17,246 nt of DNA, from NCBI GenBank assembly GCA_030838305.1, contig JAUTWY010000090.1, positions 1 to 17,246 of the forward strand, written 5' to 3'. The notes under the pieces were generated by a model. It saw nothing but the letters and a program-made list of their open reading frames with translations, was not told the DNA's origin and searched no databases. Source of the stretch: Acidobacteriaceae bacterium. GTDB taxonomy: Bacteria; Acidobacteriota; Terriglobia; Terriglobales; Acidobacteriaceae. The translations under genes were made by a program, and so were the position numbers. Every line of letters begins with the position of its first letter. Position 1 is the stretch's first letter. Of this stretch, positions 6,465-14,054 are shown piece by piece.

Positions 6465-7817
6465 ATGTCACCACTCGCCCGCAAACTCCGCCTCACCGAT
6501 TACTTCACGCTGGCCTGGGGCACCATGGTCGGCGTTGGCTGGCTTGTGGTCATGGACGACTGGCTGCTGCGCGGCGGCGCCCTGGGCGCGCTCCTCGGCT
6601 TCGCCATCGGCGGCGCGCTCTTGTTTCCCATCGGCTGGGTCTATGGCAGGCTGGTGGCCGCCATGCCCGACGCTGCTGGCGAGATTGCTTACACTGCCGC
6701 AGCTTTTTCCCGTCCCGCCAGCTTCTCCACCGGATGGATGATGATGCTGGCCTACTTCATCGTTTGCCCGTGGGAAGCCGTGGCCGTGGGCCGTATCGCC
6801 GGTTACATTTTCCCCACGCTCGATTCGATGGAAATCTACCGCGTGGCAGGGCGTCCGGTTTATCTTCCACATCTGATGATCGGTCTCGGTCTCACCGCGT
6901 TGCTCACCACTTTGAACTATCGCGGCATCCGCCTCAGCGCGACCTTTCAGAATTGGACTGCCTTCGGCACGCTCGCCCTGTTCGTATTTTTTGTTGCTCT
7001 CGGAGCCGGCCGTGGATCCCCGCACAACTTTCCGCCACTCTTCACCCACGCGCCGCTGGTTTCCTTCCTGCTCGTAGTCCAGATCGTCCCGTATTTCATG
7101 ACCGGATTCGAATCCGTGAGCAAGGCCGCGGAAGAATCCACTCAAGAATTTCGCAGCCAGGGATACCTGAAAGCCATTTGGATGGCCGTCCTGGTTGGCA
7201 TTCTTTTTTACACGGTCGTGATCGCCGCGGTTGCATTCGTAGCTCCCTGGCACGAGTTGACTGGCGAAAAGTTCATGACAGCAGTTGCATTTCAGCGCGC
7301 CGTAGGCTCGCGTTGGATCGTCAACGTCATTCTGGCCGCGGCCTTCCTGTCGCTGATCAAATGCTTTAACGGAAATTTCATAGCAGCGAGCCGCCTGGTA
7401 TTTGCCCTGGGACGTCGCGGCCTGGTCGACAAACGCGCCGGAAGCATCCACGCTACGCATCAAACGCCGTCCATCGCAGTTCTTTGCATCGGACTTGCTA
7501 CTGGTATATGCATGCTGCTCGGAGACGCGATTCTTGTGCCCATCACCGAGGTTGGCTCGGTCGCCTGCGCGATCGGATGGGCTGCCACCTGTGCCGCTTA
7601 CCTCTCGATGGGAAGCCGAGGAACGCTGCCCGGCCGGCCCAAGCTGTCACGAGTGGAAGCCATGGCCGCAGTTTTGGGATTGCTGGTGGCCATTGCGATG
7701 TTTCTTATGAAAGTTGTTCCGGCGATCCCCGGCCATTTCACGGCATACGAATGGCTGGCGCTCGGGATCTGGATCGCGCTGGGAGCGATCGCAAGCCGCC
7801 GCGCGGATACGCTCTAG
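6465..7817 (+). CDS. APC-superfamily amino-acid permease
   Basis: A predicted inner-membrane transporter of 450 residues with about twelve hydrophobic helices. The opening is typical of the amino acid-polyamine-organocation family: a short basic cytoplasmic start (LARKLRLTDY), then helix 1 with the unwound glycine stretch (LAWGTMVGVGWLVVMDDW). Further family-like features are DAAGEIAYTAAAF after helix 2, PYFMTGFESVSKAAEE in the helix 6 region, and the helix 8 segment ASRLVFALGRRGLVDK. The start at 6465 puts helix 1 close to the N-terminus; no clear Shine-Dalgarno precedes it, so the message may be nearly leaderless-like or use a weak site. The substrate cannot be told from sequence. A secreted amidohydrolase follows in the same direction after 170 bases, so uptake of released amino acids is a reasonable inference. 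Confidence 0.88.
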   Translation: MSPLARKLRLTDYFTLAWGTMVGVGWLVVMDDWLLRGGALGALLGFAIGGALLFPIGWVYGRLVAAMPDAAGEIAYTAAAFSRPASFSTGWMMMLAYFIVCPWEAVAVGRIAGYIFPTLDSMEIYRVAGRPVYLPHLMIGLGLTALLTTLNYRGIRLSATFQNWTAFGTLALFVFFVALGAGRGSPHNFPPLFTHAPLVSFLLVVQIVPYFMTGFESVSKAAEESTQEFRSQGYLKAIWMAVLVGILFYTVVIAAVAFVAPWHELTGEKFMTAVAFQRAVGSRWIVNVILAAAFLSLIKCFNGNFIAASRLVFALGRRGLVDKRAGSIHATHQTPSIAVLCIGLATGICMLLGDAILVPITEVGSVACAIGWAATCAAYLSMGSRGTLPGRPKLSRVEAMAAVLGLLVAIAMFLMKVVPAIPGHFTAYEWLALGIWIALGAIASRRADTL

Positions 7818-7850
7818 CAGTAGATTTCAGTTGTACATTTCCTTGTCAGG

Positions 7851-7910
7851 CATTTTGTTTCGCATCAATGCATTTCGTTTCGTATCAGTGCTCTTGCTTC
7901 GTATCCGGGC
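7851..7910. repeat. Degenerate 20-bp tandem repeat (about three units)
   Basis: CATTTTGTTTCGCATCAATG (7851-7870) and CATTTCGTTTCGTATCAGTG (7871-7890) match at 17 of 20 bases. A weaker third unit (7891-7910) keeps TTCGTATC and runs into repeat copy B at 7898. Confidence 0.6.
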
Positions 7911-7963
7911 ACGCCTTCGGGCGGGCCACCAATCCCGCGCCAAGACCGCGATTTAGGCGCTGC
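7898..7963. repeat. 66-bp two-hairpin intergenic repeat, copy B
   Basis: Begins TTCGTATCCGGGCACGCC and ends TTTAGGCGCTGC; same length and orientation as 3445-3510. The stems are more decayed here (the CATG core is lost). It lies in the gap between the permease and the amidohydrolase. Confidence 0.6.
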
Positions 7964-7977
7964 CTTGAGATGTTATA

Positions 7978-7983
7978 AAGGAA
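7978..7983 (+). promoter_or_regulatory. Ribosome binding site of the secreted amidohydrolase
   Basis: AAGGAA ends four bases before the ATG at 7988 and supports that start. A TATAAA stretch (7974-7979) overlaps it and is therefore unlikely to be this gene's -10 box. Confidence 0.6.
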
Positions 7984-7987
7984 CCCC

Positions 7988-9682
7988 ATGAATGGTTACA
8001 TTCTGAAATCCTTGCTGGTTTGCGTAAGCCTCGTCACGGCAACCTCTCTACTGCCGGCGCAATCAACCAACACCGCTTACGACCTCATTATCACCAATGG
8101 CCACATCATCGATGGCACCGGCTCCCCCTGGTATTCGGGCGACCTTGGCATCCGTGACGGAAAAATTGTTGCAATCGGCAATCTCTCTGCCGCGCCCCGC
8201 AAGCGGACCATCGACGCGGCCGGCAAGGTCGTTGCACCCGGCTTCATCGACATGCTTGGACAGTCCGAACTCTCCATCCTCGTTGAACCGCGGCTACCTT
8301 CGAAAATCTATCAGGGGATCACGACCGAGATCACCGGCGAAGGCGGTTCCATCGCTCCGTTGAACGACGCCATCATCCAGGCTGATCGCCCCGGCTACGA
8401 GCATTACAAAATTACTCCCGACTGGCGAAACTTCCGCCAGTATTTCGCGCGGCTGGAAAAGCAAGGCATGGGCATCAACCTGGCCAGCTACGTCGGTGCA
8501 ACCCAGGTCCGTCGCATGGTGCTTGGCGATGACAGCAAGCAGCCCACGCCCGAGCAACTAGATCAGATGAAAGCCCTGGTCCGCGCTGCCATGAAAGACG
8601 GGACTGTCGGCGTCTCCACCGCGCTGGAATACGCTCCCGCGCCGTACGCCAAAACAGAGGAACTGATTGCTCTCGCCGCCGAAGGCGGCAAGTTCGGCGG
8701 CCTCTATTCCACCCACATGCGCAACGAAAGCGACTCGGTGCTCGACGCTATCGACGAAGCCCTGCGCATCGGTCGCGAAGGCCACGTCCCCGTGGAAATC
8801 TGGCACATCAAAGTTGCCGGTAAAAATAATTGGGGACGCATGCCCGAAGTGATCGCCAAGATCAACGCCGCCCGTGCCGGCGGCGCTGATGTCAGTGCCG
8901 ACACCTACGCTTACACCGCGTGGTTCAATGATTTCTCAGCTTTCGTACCACCGTGGGCGCACGATGGCGGTGCCGCTAAACTCGTGGAACGCTTGAAGGA
9001 TCCTGCCACCCGCGATCGCATCCGGAAGGACATGCTCGCGCCCTCAAAGGATTGGGACAATGAATGGCAGGAGATTCCCGGACCCGAAGCGATCCTGATC
9101 GGCATCGTGCAGAATCCGAAGATGCTTCCACTCCAGGGCAAACGTCTCTCCGACGTCGCGAAGTTATGGAACAAAGACCCAATGGATGCGCTCTTCGATT
9201 TTCTGATCGAAGATCCGTATGCCGGCGTCGCCGTCTTCGGCATGTCCCAACCCGATGTCACGCTGGCGCTGCAGCAGTCCTGGGTTGCCATCGACAACGA
9301 TTCTTCCGGAACCTCACCGGAGGGAATTTTGGGGCAGGAGCATCCTCATCCCCGCGCCTACGGAACGTTTCCGCGTGTCCTTCGCAAGTATGTCCGCGAA
9401 GACAAAGCTCTGACGCTGGAAGACGCCATTCGCAAGATGTCTGCGCTGCCGGCACAGCGCCTGCGGTTCATTGATCGCGGTGTTCTCAAAAGCGGGATGT
9501 GGGCAGATGTCGTAATCTTTGATCCCGCGACCGTGCGCGATCTGGCAACGTTCGATAATCCCAATCAGCTTTCCCAGGGCATGGAATATGTGCTGGTGAA
9601 TGGCGTGCCAGTGATTGAACAGAACAAGATGACGGGAGCCCTGCCAGGAAAAGTTCTGCGCGGCCCTGGGTACGTGCCGTAA
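7988..9682 (+). CDS. Secreted amidohydrolase, N-acyl-D-amino-acid deacylase family, atypical metal site
   Basis: Members hydrolyse N-acyl-D-amino acids or related amides. The 564-residue protein begins with a signal peptide (hydrophobic 6-22, likely cleavage after LLPA near 24), so it acts in the periplasm or outside. The beta-sandwich start DLIITNGHIIDGTGSPWYSGDLGIRDGKI (32-60) and the family blocks GVSTALEYAPAPYA (208-221), STHMRNE (241-247), EIWHIKV (270-276) and HPHPRAYGTFPRVLRKY (452-468) are clear. His243 and His273 match the two zinc-binding histidines of D-aminoacylase. The usual HxHxD after PGFID is replaced by MLGQSE (89-94), and the region that normally carries the zinc-ligand cysteine (GNCG) reads TGEGG (116-120). 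An aspartate follows at 436 or 438 (AIDNDSSG). Other family members share this variant as far as I recall, so activity is plausible but the substrate is open. The gene lies downstream of the permease. Confidence 0.85.
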   Translation: MNGYILKSLLVCVSLVTATSLLPAQSTNTAYDLIITNGHIIDGTGSPWYSGDLGIRDGKIVAIGNLSAAPRKRTIDAAGKVVAPGFIDMLGQSELSILVEPRLPSKIYQGITTEITGEGGSIAPLNDAIIQADRPGYEHYKITPDWRNFRQYFARLEKQGMGINLASYVGATQVRRMVLGDDSKQPTPEQLDQMKALVRAAMKDGTVGVSTALEYAPAPYAKTEELIALAAEGGKFGGLYSTHMRNESDSVLDAIDEALRIGREGHVPVEIWHIKVAGKNNWGRMPEVIAKINAARAGGADVSADTYAYTAWFNDFSAFVPPWAHDGGAAKLVERLKDPATRDRIRKDMLAPSKDWDNEWQEIPGPEAILIGIVQNPKMLPLQGKRLSDVAKLWNKDPMDALFDFLIEDPYAGVAVFGMSQPDVTLALQQSWVAIDNDSSGTSPEGILGQEHPHPRAYGTFPRVLRKYVREDKALTLEDAIRKMSALPAQRLRFIDRGVLKSGMWADVVIFDPATVRDLATFDNPNQLSQGMEYVLVNGVPVIEQNKMTGALPGKVLRGPGYVP

Positions 9683-9725
9683 AGCGTGGGTCAAGCCGGC
9701 TTTGCCTTTAGCAAGCTGCTCCGGA

Positions 9726-9810
9726 GTCGCGAAGCGACGTCATTCATTAGCTCAGCACGTAAGTGCAGGAAAAGGAAGAGGTGGGGAAGATCGAGTCCCC
9801 TTCAGGGGAC
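9726..9810. repeat. Cluster of three short hairpins between convergent genes
   Basis: GTCGC-GAA-GCGAC (9726-9738), GCAC-GTAA-GTGC (9755-9766) and GTCCCC-TTCA-GGGGAC (9795-9810). They sit within the 154-base gap between the ends of the amidohydrolase and the AsmA-like gene. None is followed by a T-run. They may act as a bidirectional end of transcription or be a composite dispersed repeat. Nothing else is seen in this gap. Confidence 0.6.
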
Positions 9811-9836
9811 GACACTAGTTGCCGCCGCAAAATCAC

Positions 9837-12422
9837 CTACGGTTTTAGTTCCGCCCGCGTCTCCGCTGCCGGACTCACCGTTATCCGCGGTTCTGCCACC
9901 GTCCCGGTGATGCTGTAAACCAGCGCAGGCGCCCCTGCTTTCACATCGGCGGATCGGGTTATCCTCAGGTCGAGCAGACGAGCCAACGAAGCGCCGCCGC
10001 TGATCTCATACGCTCCTGAGGGAGAAGCCAACGTTCCCTTTTCGATATCGATCGTCCTGTGACGTAGTCGTGCGTAACCTTGCCAGTGATCAACTCGCAG
10101 TGGCTGGTCATCATTCGCCAGCGAGATATGCGGCAGAACTCCTTCATGCACGTCGAATTGCAATTCCCCTTCCGCGGATTGCCAGAAGCCCGCAGCGTCC
10201 GCGCCAGATGCAGTGAGCTGATAAGTCCCGCTGGCCGTCCCAGAAATCCACGGATCATGCATCGCGTCCGCTACCTGTTCTAGCGATGTTCCAGTGAAGG
10301 TTCCGCTTCCGGCATAGACCGGGGGGCCTCCAGTGAAATCCGCATGCCAGTCGCCGCGATGTTTTCCACCCAGCAGATCCGCGCTAAGATTCGAAATCCT
10401 TAGCTTTCCACGTTCCAAATCAAGCGACGCGGAAACCCGGCTGGCAACAACGTCATGAATCAAAAAGCGACCGGCAGTCACTTTACCCGATGCCCGCAAG
10501 TTCTGCAGAAACGATGGCGCCGCAGCCTTGGCGGGGGACAACACTTGGTACCATCGGCGCTGATCTGGCGGCGCTTCCAGCCACTCATGCAGATCGTCGA
10601 TTCCAATTTCATCGGTATGTAAATTGAAACCAATAAGGCACGCCCCTGGCGACCCGCAACCTCGTGGCAAGGTCAGCGTACCCGTCCAGAGCGCGGCGGC
10701 GGTACGCGCACTCAGTTTCTCCACTCTTGTGCCATCCGGCGCCAACCGTAATTGAGCCGATGAAACTTCAATCGGACCATTCACACCTTTGATGGCTACT
10801 CGCGCATTGTGCAGCTGGACCACTCCAGTCACAACCGGCAAAGAGAAACCAGAAGCGCTCTCGGGTACGTTTCCTTTCCACACTCCCGCGATCTGCAAGT
10901 CCATCTGCGCCGTGCCCTCTGCGCTTGCCTTTACCGCCGGCAAGCCAAGCAGGCTGGCCAAACGCAGCGTGTGCGACACTTCTCCCTCTCCGCGCATCGC
11001 CATGCTATAACCTGTACGACCGATCCACCCCCGCGCTTGCGCCGGTACGGGTCGCCCGAGAGCGATCGGGAAAGGTCCGAATTCAATGTGCAGTTCATTT
11101 GCAGTGGGCAGAACATCAGCATCCGGCGTGCGGCTCGTTTTGTTCCTTTTTTGCCCTGGCGCTTCTGTATGGTTGCTCAGCACAAACGGGATGTTCGCCG
11201 AAGCGAACTCCCCTTTCGTTTTCGCCGACTGCAGGTGAAGATCCGTAATCTGGCCGTGGCCTTGAAACCTTGGTCCCTCTGATGATGTCCTGGCTTCGGT
11301 CACTACGAAATCACCCTCCGCCGTTCCCGCCGATAAAAGATCAGCCGGCAGATCTTTTTTGGCGCGACGAGCCAGTTCCACTACCGCACTCACGGGAACG
11401 CCATCGACTTCCAATGCCAGATTGATATCGTGCATGCCGGGCAGTCCGGCTTCGCCACGCAGCGTGATCGTGCCCGTGCCCGCGGGAGAGCTGCAAAGGA
11501 TCTCATGCATCGTCCATTCGGGGGAATGGTAGGTGGCATCACAATGTGTCGCGAGCCTCAGCCCCTCGCTGCTCGAGATGTCATAGCGGTGAAAATTCTG
11601 GATGGATGCATCCGTAACCACCTTCATGGCGGAAGGCGTCCCACTCAAAGCGGCCACCAGGCGAACTTCTCCGCGCCACCCTTTGTCGTTTCCTGAAATC
11701 AGTTTGGTGAGTTGTCCGAGCTGCGCACTGTCCCACTGCAAGCTGAACTGCAACGGCGTTTCTTTCAGATTGCTGGCGCGCCGCCACGTCCCGTTCATCT
11801 GCAACAGCCCGGCATCGCTCATGCTCATGTCGGTGCGCACCGGGTTCGCTTTCAGCCGGGCTCCCCACGTGTTTTCTGATTCCTGCCACAACGCAAAATC
11901 CGCATTCAGCAGTGCGTATGGTTTTTTTTCCTGTCCAGACTTGAAATTGATGCGTCCCGAACTGGCTTCGATGTAGGGGAATCCTGGCCGCGCTTCTGAC
12001 TTCGATTTCGCGGTCGGCGCCAGCGGCGAGCGCGCCGCCCGTTCCAGCAGGGCTTCCCAACTCCAGCGTCCGTCTGTGGTGCGAACCAGGTTCAGGCTAG
12101 CCTCGGTGAGTTCCAGCCGTGAAATGTCCAGCCGTCCGCGCAGCAGCGAGGTGAGGCGGACCGTGGCCGTCACTTCCGGCGCGCGCAGCATGGGCTCCGC
12201 TCCGAAAGCAGGATCCTCGTAAATGACCAGATTTTTCAGGTCGAAGCCGAGCGGCAGGAATCGCAGGTGCACCGAGCCAATCTCTACCGGACGCGCGACC
12301 GCGCCACTGAGGGAGTTGGCTATCCGCGCCTTCAGCCGCGACACCCCGGGGCGTACCAGGAACAGAGCCAGCAGGATCAATACTGCCGCGCTCACTGCCC
12401 GCCGCTTGGAAGAAAGCCTCAC
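9837..12422 (-). CDS. Large AsmA-family envelope protein
   Basis: AsmA-like proteins are anchored in the inner membrane and extend into the periplasm; several are proposed to help move phospholipids to the outer membrane. The 861-residue product has an N-terminal membrane helix (about 10-26), then the AsmA opening pattern: RIANSLSGAVARPVEIGSVHLRFLPLGFDLKNLVIYEDP and VRLTSLLRGRLDISRLELTEASLNLVRTTDGRWSW (to about 125). A long beta-rich middle follows. The C-terminal AsmA region (about 640-850) contains SGKVTAGRFLIHDVVASRVSA, LSADLLGGKHRGDW, GTASGTYQLTASG and GELQFDVHEG. The start codon is GTG, sharing four bases (GTGA) with the lepB stop, so the two are probably translationally coupled. I cannot assign it to a specific AsmA paralogue. 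Confidence 0.85.
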   Translation of the reverse strand: MRLSSKRRAVSAAVLILLALFLVRPGVSRLKARIANSLSGAVARPVEIGSVHLRFLPLGFDLKNLVIYEDPAFGAEPMLRAPEVTATVRLTSLLRGRLDISRLELTEASLNLVRTTDGRWSWEALLERAARSPLAPTAKSKSEARPGFPYIEASSGRINFKSGQEKKPYALLNADFALWQESENTWGARLKANPVRTDMSMSDAGLLQMNGTWRRASNLKETPLQFSLQWDSAQLGQLTKLISGNDKGWRGEVRLVAALSGTPSAMKVVTDASIQNFHRYDISSSEGLRLATHCDATYHSPEWTMHEILCSSPAGTGTITLRGEAGLPGMHDINLALEVDGVPVSAVVELARRAKKDLPADLLSAGTAEGDFVVTEARTSSEGPRFQGHGQITDLHLQSAKTKGEFASANIPFVLSNHTEAPGQKRNKTSRTPDADVLPTANELHIEFGPFPIALGRPVPAQARGWIGRTGYSMAMRGEGEVSHTLRLASLLGLPAVKASAEGTAQMDLQIAGVWKGNVPESASGFSLPVVTGVVQLHNARVAIKGVNGPIEVSSAQLRLAPDGTRVEKLSARTAAALWTGTLTLPRGCGSPGACLIGFNLHTDEIGIDDLHEWLEAPPDQRRWYQVLSPAKAAAPSFLQNLRASGKVTAGRFLIHDVVASRVSASLDLERGKLRISNLSADLLGGKHRGDWHADFTGGPPVYAGSGTFTGTSLEQVADAMHDPWISGTASGTYQLTASGADAAGFWQSAEGELQFDVHEGVLPHISLANDDQPLRVDHWQGYARLRHRTIDIEKGTLASPSGAYEISGGASLARLLDLRITRSADVKAGAPALVYSITGTVAEPRITVSPAAETRAELKP

Positions 12423-13204
12423 CGCACCACTTTCAGCGTTCGCCCCCAGCGCGTCTCATCGAAGAAATGCAATACCACGTGCGCCAGAAAACCAATTCGG
12501 TCTCCGTAATCAGTCTTGCGGTACTGATCACTCGGAGTCTCAAACGACCAGTAAATGAACATGGGACGCCCAATCACATTTTCCTGTGGAATGAAGCCCC
12601 AGTAGCGGCTGTCAAGACTGACGCCGCGATGGTCCCCCATGGCGAAATAATGCCCCGGAGCCACAACCAAATCATCTCCCTGAACGTGCGAAGCTAAATC
12701 TACGATCCAGTTCGGATAAACCCCATTCTCGTACGATGGTGGCACCGCGGGAAAATTATTGCGGTAGTAATCCTGCGGAGAGTCCTGATCGTGCAAGATA
12801 TAAGGTTCGTTCAACGCTTCTCCGTTGCGATAAACCACTCCATCGCGCAAATGGATGCGGTCTCCGGGCAGGCCCATAATGCGCTTCACCACATACGTTC
12901 CCGCATCGTGCGGATCAGGATGAAGAAATACCACAATATCTCCTCGCCTTACCTCGCGATAAGGAAGCAGCGGTCCAACTGCCGAAGTCCTTGGCGCGAA
13001 CTGAATGCGATTCACAAATACGTGATCGCCGATCAGCAGCGTGTTCTCCATCGAACTGGAAGGAATCTCGAACGCCTGCACCACAAACGTGATGATGAAC
13101 AGTCCCGTCACCAACACTGCGGCCAGCGAAGCCAGAAACTCTACCGGAGTCTCGCGTGGTTTCCCGTCGACCTCGATCTTTTCCTGATTGTCTTTTTTTG
13201 CCAC
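12419..13204 (-). CDS. lepB: Signal peptidase I, second paralogue
   Basis: Cleaves signal peptides from exported proteins on the outer face of the inner membrane. The 261-residue protein has one membrane helix (about 25-44), then the catalytic serine block IPSSSMENTLLIGD with Ser51 as nucleophile, RRGDIVVF (87-93), and VVKRIMGLPGD with Lys107 as general base. MGDHRGVSLDSRYWGF is the last conserved box, with His where most members have Asn (GDNR). The start is the GTG at 13204: an in-frame stop lies ten codons upstream, and a GGATGG ribosome site precedes the GTG by nine bases. It follows the first lepB by 65 bases and overlaps the AsmA-like gene. About 30 extra residues between the lysine box and the last box are shared with its neighbour in position but not in sequence. 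Confidence 0.95.
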   Translation of the reverse strand: MAKKDNQEKIEVDGKPRETPVEFLASLAAVLVTGLFIITFVVQAFEIPSSSMENTLLIGDHVFVNRIQFAPRTSAVGPLLPYREVRRGDIVVFLHPDPHDAGTYVVKRIMGLPGDRIHLRDGVVYRNGEALNEPYILHDQDSPQDYYRNNFPAVPPSYENGVYPNWIVDLASHVQGDDLVVAPGHYFAMGDHRGVSLDSRYWGFIPQENVIGRPMFIYWSFETPSDQYRKTDYGDRIGFLAHVVLHFFDETRWGRTLKVVR

Positions 13205-13269
13205 GTGATCAAACCATCCAGTCTTGTTGTTTCATCTTTGCAAAAGCTTTTCAAGCTGTAGCAGGTACC

Positions 13270-14031
13270 CTAATTCACCACGCGCAACGTTCGATTCCAG
13301 CGTGTGATCTGGAAGATGTGCGTGACCGCGTAGGCAAAGTGATACAGTTTATCACCCACGGAAGACGGCGCGATCACCTCGCCCTCAGCCCCTCGCACCG
13401 ACCAGTAAATCAAAAGTGGCCGCCCGATAATATTAGGCTGCGGCACAAATCCCCAGTACCGGCTGTCATAACTATCGTCCCGGTTATCTCCCATCACAAA
13501 ATAATGTCCCTCGGGGACAATGAGCTGTCCATTCTCCACCAATTTTCGCAGCAATACCCACCACTCCGGAGTCTCCCCCGGCGCCACATCCAGCCGTGGG
13601 AAATCATCCCGGAACAAATCGTTCGCGGGACGGCTGAAGTGTGCGTAGGGTTCTTTCAACGGCACTCCATTCACAAACACTTGCTTGTTGATCAAGCGCA
13701 CGCGGTCCCCTGGTACGCCAATCACGCGCTTTACAAAATGCTGGACCGGGTTTACCGGATAATGGAACACCACAATGTCGCCGCGCCGCACCTTGCGATA
13801 GGGCATAAGAAAGTCACCCAGACCGCCTGAGCCATAACAGAGCTTATTGACCAGCAGGTAATCGCCGATCAGCAGCGTATTCTCCATGGACGGAGAAGGA
13901 ATCTGGAATGCCTGCACAATAAATGTGATCACAAACACCGCGATCACTATCGTTCCCAAGAGCGACTGCAATGAGCCGCTTACGCCGGATCCGGCGGTCG
14001 TCGATATCTTGTGATCGTCTGCGAGATTCAT
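13270..14031 (-). CDS. lepB: Signal peptidase I, first paralogue
   Basis: Leader peptidase with the same role as its downstream neighbour. The protein is 253 residues from the ATG at 14031; a GTG two codons earlier (14037) is also possible, and neither has a strong ribosome site. A short cytoplasmic leader is followed by one membrane helix (about 22-42), IPSPSMENTLLIGD with nucleophile Ser48, RRGDIVVF, and FVKRVIGVPGD with Lys101. The last box, MGDNRDDSYDSRYWGF, is canonical. The C-terminal ends of the two paralogues are alike (ITRWNRTLRVVN here, ETRWGRTLKVVR in the other), showing a tandem duplication now well diverged. It follows rnc by 23 bases; rnc and lepB are neighbours in many bacteria. 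Confidence 0.95.
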   Translation of the reverse strand: MNLADDHKISTTAGSGVSGSLQSLLGTIVIAVFVITFIVQAFQIPSPSMENTLLIGDYLLVNKLCYGSGGLGDFLMPYRKVRRGDIVVFHYPVNPVQHFVKRVIGVPGDRVRLINKQVFVNGVPLKEPYAHFSRPANDLFRDDFPRLDVAPGETPEWWVLLRKLVENGQLIVPEGHYFVMGDNRDDSYDSRYWGFVPQPNIIGRPLLIYWSVRGAEGEVIAPSSVGDKLYHFAYAVTHIFQITRWNRTLRVVN

Positions 14032-14054
14032 CTGCACTACTTATTCAGCCCACC

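Noticed and set aside
6468..7463. 331-codon open frame on the minus strand, antisense to the permease
   Set aside because: It lies exactly opposite the strongly recognisable permease. Its product is rich in Gly, Glu, Arg and His with no domain, as expected for the complement of a GC-rich membrane-protein gene.
7851..7963. Possible CRISPR array
   Set aside because: Units are contiguous 20-mers without spacers, are degenerate, and no cas gene is present.
7484..7978. 164-codon plus-strand open frame overlapping the permease end
   Set aside because: It is out of frame with the permease for most of its length and then crosses repeat DNA; no domain seen.
9686..9910. Small plus-strand open frame after the amidohydrolase
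   Set aside because: It is made of the three-hairpin repeat region and runs into the AsmA-like gene on the other strand; no ribosome site or family resemblance.
9837..12422. Several 60-160 codon plus-strand frames opposite the AsmA-like gene
   Set aside because: They overlap a long gene with clear N- and C-terminal family features and lack any domain or start signal.
13239..13253. AAAAGCTTTT palindrome between the two lepB genes as terminator
   Set aside because: The stem is AT-only apart from its centre and has too small a loop; the downstream lepB has a plausible ribosome site close by.
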